Source: Alphaproteobacteria bacterium
GTDB lineage: Bacteria > Pseudomonadota > Alphaproteobacteria > Rhizobiales > Xanthobacteraceae
Assembly (NCBI GenBank): GCA_005884465.1
Contig: VAZH01000648.1
Location: 1 to 6,804 of the forward strand
DNA length: 6,804 bases
Direction of reading: 5' to 3'
Positions 5,577-6,804 of the stretch are shown in pieces. The notes beneath the pieces are model-generated. The model had not been told where the DNA came from, made no database searches, and saw only the letters and a list, made by a program, of their open reading frames with translations. The position numbers were made by a program, and so were the translations under genes. Within the stretch, counting starts at the first letter, position 1, and the number at the start of each line of letters is the position of its first letter.

Positions 5577-6804
5577 CGAGCATGGCGCGCAACTGGTCGG
5601 GATCGTCGGTCTCGATGATCCGCACCAGGTCCGCGCCGAAGCCGAGCGCTGCAATGATGCTGTCCGACATCTCGACCGTCCGGCGAAGCCCGGCAATATC
5701 GTGCCTGGGTTTTGCGCGCGTCACGATCGCAGCTCCGCCGCCGCCATAGGCAAAGACCGCTGCGATGATCTCCGGTCCGAGCTGCGTCACCTCGTTGACG
5801 CGGAGCGGCAGCACATTCGCCGGCAGTCCTGCGCCGAACCGCGCCAGGGCGTCGATGATGTCCTCGCCGTGCTCGCCGTCGTGGAACAAGACGATAGCCT
5901 CGCTGCCGCCGGCCTTGCGATAGGTCTGCAACAGCGTGCGCAGCCGCCGCATCAGCGCGTCCGCGCTCGGCAGCGAATACGATGCCGCGCCGGTCGGGCA
6001 TGCGGATGCGCACGAGCCGCAGCCGGCACAGACGTTTTCGTCGATGACGACCGCATTGCCGTTCGGCGTGATCGCGGCGGTCGGACAGAGGTCGAGACAG
6101 CGCGTGCAGCCGGTGATGCCGGAGCGCGAATGGGCGCAGAGCGCCTCTTCAAAATGAACAAAGCGCGGCTTGTCGAAGGTGCCGACGAGGCCGCCCGCAT
6201 CCGCGATCGCGCGTTCGACCGCAGCCCGGTCGCGCGGATCGGCGCGCAGATATCCCGGACGCAATTCATGCGCCGGGAACATGGGAACACCGCCTGAGAG
6301 ATCGAGGATCAGATCGCAGGTCGAGATTGCGCCGTCGCGCGAAGGTCCGAACACGAGCTTGGCGCGCGAGGACGGTGATGGCAGCGCATAGTCGTCGATC
6401 GCAAGCTCAAACCGACCGAGATATCCGCGCGCATTGCGGACGGTGCCTTTGAGAACCGGAAACTCATTGGTCCTGCGCGGCGTCACCTCGCCGGGCTTGG
6501 TCAGAAGCACGGTGATGTCGAGGCGATCGGCGAGCCGCTGGGCGGCCTCGACCGCGACCTCGTCGCGGCCATAGATCAGCGCGACGCCGGTGCTTTCGAG
6601 CGTCACCAGCGAAATCGGCGGCATCTCCTCACCGGCCGCAGCGATCAACGCCGCGGCTTTCGGACCGGCCGCGGCGGCGTCGTTCGACCAGCCGCCGGTT
6701 TCGCGAACGTTGACAAAGGTGAGTTGAGCTTGCGGGAAATTCTCCGCGACTTCCCTGAACAGCGGGGCTTCCTGGGTGCAGGCGACCGTAACCGGCGCGC
6801 CGTC
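5524..6804 (-). CDS. 4Fe-4S binding protein, N-terminal part (5' partial, frameshifted)
   Basis: The frame is open without stops from the window end (6804) down to a TGA at 5526-5524, giving 426 visible residues; the start lies outside. A start near 6648 would be a TTG inside the coding sequence, since clear protein continues upstream (TVACTQEAPLF, VNVRETGGWS). Numbered from the window edge, a ferredoxin domain holds C223, C233/C236/C240 (GCTRCLDLCP) and C259/C262/C265/C269 (VCAGCGSCASACP). The first site lacks the usual fourth Cys three residues upstream, so C223 may serve. No signal peptide or membrane segment is visible. Proteins of this type, with two pairs of clusters, occur in formate dehydrogenase accessory loci of related bacteria, so a role as electron carrier or assembly factor there is likely but not shown. 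The frame ends with an unrelated tail (ARRQTQRA) after GVAS, while the matching C-terminal half continues in the next frame. Confidence 0.85.
   Translation of the reverse strand, partial: DGAPVTVACTQEAPLFREVAENFPQAQLTFVNVRETGGWSNDAAAAGPKAAALIAAAGEEMPPISLVTLESTGVALIYGRDEVAVEAAQRLADRLDITVLLTKPGEVTPRRTNEFPVLKGTVRNARGYLGRFELAIDDYALPSPSSRAKLVFGPSRDGAISTCDLILDLSGGVPMFPAHELRPGYLRADPRDRAAVERAIADAGGLVGTFDKPRFVHFEEALCAHSRSGITGCTRCLDLCPTAAITPNGNAVVIDENVCAGCGSCASACPTGAASYSLPSADALMRRLRTLLQTYRKAGGSEAIVLFHDGEHGEDIIDALARFGAGLPANVLPLRVNEVTQLGPEIIAAVFAYGGGGAAIVTRAKPRHDIAGLRRTVEMSDSIIAALGFGADLVRIIETDDPDQLRAMLDAAPVGVASARRQTQRA
5541..5556 (-). other. Frameshift junction in the 4Fe-4S protein gene
   Basis: Upstream of this point the protein reads sensibly in one frame up to DAAPVGVAS; downstream it reads sensibly in the next frame from about LPRGAKRNVLE. 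Removing one base within this short GC-rich stretch joins the two, for example as GVAPRGAKRN. I see no slippery codon followed by a stop that would suggest programmed frameshifting. The cause is either a one-base insertion in the genome or a sequencing or assembly error. Confidence 0.75.

Overview
The window looks like chromosomal DNA from an alphaproteobacterium, most likely the Bradyrhizobium/Rhodopseudomonas group. This rests on the high GC content, the protein families, and intergenic inverted-repeat sequences of a kind I recall from that group; no search was run.

Layout. Positions 1-677 (+) hold the 3' part of a FabG-like short-chain dehydrogenase, cut by the window start. Positions 678-995 are a non-coding gap between convergent genes. 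It contains two back-to-back imperfect inverted-repeat (MITE-like) elements of about 128 bp each, at 702-829 and 859-986. One arm of the first is interrupted by a perfect 20-bp palindrome flanked by 5-bp direct repeats. From 6804 down to 996 (-) runs one tightly spaced four-gene cluster. In transcription order it encodes a multi-cluster 4Fe-4S protein cut by the window end and split by a frameshift near 5550, a short Mrp/NBP35-type P-loop ATPase, a degenerate MoeA-like protein, and a 649-residue MoeA fused to a periplasmic-binding-protein-like domain.

How the genes fit together. An electron-transfer or scaffold ferredoxin, an Fe-S carrier ATPase and two molybdenum-insertase homologues in one transcription unit suggest maturation or supply of a molybdenum/iron-sulfur enzyme. 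Formate dehydrogenase is the best guess, because similar sets sit beside formate dehydrogenase genes in related bacteria. No catalytic molybdoenzyme subunit is inside the window, so this stays an inference.

The most notable points are the pairing of a catalytically depleted MoeA with an intact MoeA-PBP fusion, and two apparent reading-frame breaks in one operon, both of the extra-base type. They are either sequence errors or signs of decay. I see no tRNA, rRNA, CRISPR array, insertion sequence with a transposase, or phage gene.
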